Shown in pieces: positions 5,279-7,198 of a stretch of 7,198 nucleotides of DNA. The notes beneath the pieces are model-generated. The model did not search any database. It was not told where the DNA came from and saw nothing but the letters and a program-made list of their open reading frames with translations. A program made the translations under genes and the position numbers. The stretch is taken from NCBI GenBank assembly GCA_002683395.1, contig NYTG01000004.1, positions 1 through 7,198 of the forward strand. The letters run 5' to 3'. Each line of letters begins with the position of its first letter. Position 1 is the stretch's first letter. The stretch comes from Halieaceae bacterium. Lineage in GTDB: Bacteria > Pseudomonadota > Gammaproteobacteria > Pseudomonadales > Halieaceae.

Positions 5279-6804
5279 GGATTCGGCTCCTGCTCCGCTT
5301 TGCGAGCTTTGGCGCGTTCAATCGCTTCTTGAATGGGGTCGCTACCGTTCTTGGCGGCCTGACTTTGCGCAGCCGCTTTGCGTGCAGCGCGTTTGGCTTC
5401 CCGCGCAGCGGTCTCTGCTTCCAGTCGTGCCTGACGCGCCTCGAATCGTTCGCGTGAGTTATCCGAGCGGCGTTTTTCCTGCTCGCTGTCGCGAATTTGA
5501 CCCTTGGCGGCCCGGTAGTACTGAACAAGTGGAATCTGGCTGGGGCAGACATAGGCACAGGCCCCACACTCGATACAGTCGAATAGTCGATGCTCCGCCA
5601 ACTGCTCCTGATCCTTTGCCCGGGCATACCAATACAATTGCTGCGGCAATAAAGAAGCCGGGCAGGCCTCGGCGCAATGGCCACAGCGAATGCAGGGCTG
5701 CGCGGGCTCCGGCAGCGGTAACTCAGTCGCGGTAGGGGCAAGCAGACAGTTGGTGATCTTGGTGATGGGGGCATTCAAATCGGATACGGCAAACCCCATC
5801 ATCGGTCCCCCGTGAATGATCCTCTGCTGCGCCTCAGCAGACAGTGCTGCATGTTCCAGTAATTGCGTGATCGGTGTGCCCAGGCAAGCGCTCACGTTTT
5901 GCGGTGCAGCGAGCGCTTCGCCGGTCAGCGTCACAATCCGATGGGTGAGTGGCTTGCCATCGATGATGGCTTGTTGGGTGGCGACCGCCGTACCCGGATT
6001 GACACACACGATACCAATATCGGCAGGAATCCCTCCTGACGGCACCTGTTGGCCGGTCAGGATCTCAATGATTTGCTTTTCTCCCCCCGAGGGATACTTG
6101 GTGGGGAATGTCGCCAGCTCAATAGTGGCCCCCGCGCGGCTGATCGCCGCCTGGACGCGGGCAATGGCGTCAGGTTTGTTGTCCTCGATGCCAATCAGTA
6201 TGGAATCGGCGGAGAGGATATGGGCGAGAATGTGCGCACCCTCAACCAGCTCGTCCGCCCGACACTGCATCAGCGTATCGTCGGCTGTAATGTAGGGCTC
6301 ACATTCGGTACCGTTAATGAGCAGCGTCTCAATAGATCGGGCGGGACCCGGGCTCAGCTTTACAGCAGTCGGAAAGCCCGCTCCGCCTAATCCAGCGAGC
6401 CCGGCTTCGCGAATGCGCTCTACCAGCACTGCCGGATCCATGTCTTGCCATCTCGCGATGCCCTCAAAGTCAAGCCAGCGATTTTCACCGTCGGTCTGAA
6501 TAACGATGCAGTGATCTGTCAGTCCTGAGGCGTGGGCGATGGGCCGCGACTCAACTGCGACCACGGTGCCCGACGTCGGAGCATGAACCGGTACGCTCAT
6601 CACTCCCTGAGCCTCAGCGAGCACCTGACCGCCCATTACTGTGTCACCGACCGCTACGACCGGTAGGGCAGGCACCCCCAAGTGTTGGCGAACGGGTAGT
6701 ACCAGGACAGGGGGTATGGGTGCTTTTTGCAAATCACCCGGTCGGGATAACGCTTTTCGCTCCGGGGGGTGAATGCCTCCGTGAATATCGTGAATGGTTC
6801 TCAT
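5275..6804 (-). CDS. rnfC: Electron transport complex subunit RnfC (RsxC), short form
   Basis: RnfC is the peripheral cytoplasmic subunit proposed to accept electrons from NADH; it resembles the 51-kDa flavoprotein of complex I and NqrA. The 509-residue protein begins with the family start HGGIHPPERK (8-17), then a barrel/biotinyl-like region (VPVHAPTSGTVV, 71-82). The nucleotide/FMN-binding segment is GLAGLGGAGFPTAVKLSP (135-152), followed by NGTECEPYITADD (164-176) and GGEKQIIEILTG with VPSGGIPADIG (240-264). Two [4Fe-4S] motifs follow, CIRCGHCAEAC (Cys 371, 374, 377, 381) and CIECGACAYVC (Cys 410, 413, 416, 420). Residues 437-509 form a charged Ala/Arg/Glu/Lys-rich, probably helical or coiled-coil tail. 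E. coli RsxC (about 740 residues) has a much longer repetitive tail, so this is a short form; the core is complete. ATG overlaps the rnfB stop by 4 nt and lacks a clear Shine-Dalgarno. Confidence 0.97.
   Translation of the reverse strand: MRTIHDIHGGIHPPERKALSRPGDLQKAPIPPVLVLPVRQHLGVPALPVVAVGDTVMGGQVLAEAQGVMSVPVHAPTSGTVVAVESRPIAHASGLTDHCIVIQTDGENRWLDFEGIARWQDMDPAVLVERIREAGLAGLGGAGFPTAVKLSPGPARSIETLLINGTECEPYITADDTLMQCRADELVEGAHILAHILSADSILIGIEDNKPDAIARVQAAISRAGATIELATFPTKYPSGGEKQIIEILTGQQVPSGGIPADIGIVCVNPGTAVATQQAIIDGKPLTHRIVTLTGEALAAPQNVSACLGTPITQLLEHAALSAEAQQRIIHGGPMMGFAVSDLNAPITKITNCLLAPTATELPLPEPAQPCIRCGHCAEACPASLLPQQLYWYARAKDQEQLAEHRLFDCIECGACAYVCPSQIPLVQYYRAAKGQIRDSEQEKRRSDNSRERFEARQARLEAETAAREAKRAARKAAAQSQAAKNGSDPIQEAIERAKARKAEQEPNP
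5287..5291 (-). promoter_or_regulatory. Shine-Dalgarno of rnfD
   Basis: AGGAG on the minus strand stands 8 nt before the rnfD ATG, within the last codons of rnfC. It confirms the chosen start of rnfD. Confidence 0.6.
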
Positions 6805-7198
6805 GCGGCGAATCGATTGGCGGCGTCTGTTGCAATGACGTCGTAACGTGACGCCCGATCCTCCGGCAGGGACCAGTGCCAGAAGGAGATGCCTTCTTTA
6901 CGAGGAATGAGATCGATGCAATCCACCGGGCAGGGCTCGATGCACAGATCGCACCCTGTGCATTCATCAGCAATGACGGTGTGCATGACTTTGGCGGCAC
7001 CCAGAATGGCATCCACCGGGCAGGCCTGAATACATTTGGTGCAACCGATACACTCGTCTTCACGAATCCACGCCACAACGGGTTCTTTTTCTACACCGTG
7101 CTCTGCATCGAGCGGCTGAGGCTCCACATCCAGCAAGTCAGCCAGTGCCTGAATAGTCTCCTCGCCACCAGGCGGACATTTATTGATCGAATCACCAT
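6801..7198 (-). CDS. rnfB: Electron transport complex subunit RnfB (RsxB), 5' end outside window
   Basis: RnfB is the ferredoxin-like subunit that passes electrons between the membrane part of Rnf and soluble ferredoxin. The reading frame is open to the right edge, so the gene is partial: 131 residues are visible, about two-thirds of the usual protein (E. coli 192). The missing part should contain the N-terminal membrane helix and three cysteines of the first cluster. The visible part begins GDSINKCPPGGEE, where Cys7 is the last ligand of that first cluster. It continues with LADLLDVEPQPLD and two ferredoxin motifs, CIGCTKCIQAC (fragment Cys 49, 52, 55, 59) and CTGCDLCIEPC (79, 82, 85, 89), both followed by PVD. 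The true start is not in the window. The sequence is very close to E. coli RsxB over this stretch. The stop overlaps the rnfC ATG by 4 nt. rnfA is expected upstream, beyond the edge. Confidence 0.96.
   Translation of the reverse strand, partial: GDSINKCPPGGEETIQALADLLDVEPQPLDAEHGVEKEPVVAWIREDECIGCTKCIQACPVDAILGAAKVMHTVIADECTGCDLCIEPCPVDCIDLIPRKEGISFWHWSLPEDRASRYDVIATDAANRFAA

Noticed and set aside
5106..5774. 222-residue open frame on the minus strand overlapping rnfC and rnfD
   Set aside because: It is the same strand in another frame. The translation is Arg/Pro/Ser-rich, without motifs, and crosses two certain genes.
6921..7024. Fourteen-base direct repeat ATCCACCGGGCAGG at 6921-6934 and 7011-7024
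   Set aside because: It encodes the Cys-Pro-Val-Asp end of each of the two ferredoxin motifs of RnfB; it reflects the internal protein duplication.

Overview
The window reads as chromosomal DNA from a gammaproteobacterium of moderately high GC. The evidence is a gammaproteobacterial-type 5S rRNA, the holD-rimI gene pair known from Enterobacteria and Pseudomonas, and an rnf (rsx) cluster in the classical B-C-D-G-E order. I cannot name the genus. A marine lineage such as the Halieaceae or Cellvibrionales is only an impression.

Left part (1-321): an AT-rich leader, a 5S rRNA gene and a strong intrinsic terminator. This looks like the end of a ribosomal operon, although the 5S has a weakly paired terminal helix and a short loop C. 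About 100 bases without a recognisable gene separate the terminator from the first coding region.

Middle part (325-2889, + strand): four closely spaced genes. They encode a family 2 glycosyltransferase, a divergent and enlarged psi subunit of DNA polymerase III (HolD), a RimI-type N-acetyltransferase overlapping it by 8 nt, and a small uncharacterised acidic protein with its own strong ribosome binding site. The last gene ends only 24 bp from the end of the convergent rnf operon.

Right part (2914-7198, - strand): rnfE, rnfG, rnfD, rnfC and the 3' two-thirds of rnfB, read right to left. Every junction is a 4-nt ATGA stop/start overlap, so the genes are probably translationally coupled. They encode most of a membrane-bound, ion-coupled NADH:ferredoxin (or Rsx-type) oxidoreductase. 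RnfB and RnfC carry [4Fe-4S] motifs, RnfD and RnfG carry the threonine motifs for covalent FMN, and RnfE carries two conserved membrane cysteines. rnfA, the start of rnfB and the operon promoter should lie beyond the right edge.

Most of the window is ordinary housekeeping DNA, and I found no evidence of a novel multi-gene system. The points most worth a second look are the cryptic psi subunit, the odd 5S gene with its AT-rich flank, the RimI homologue with a diverged substrate-side region, and the fully overlapping rnf operon without nth downstream.
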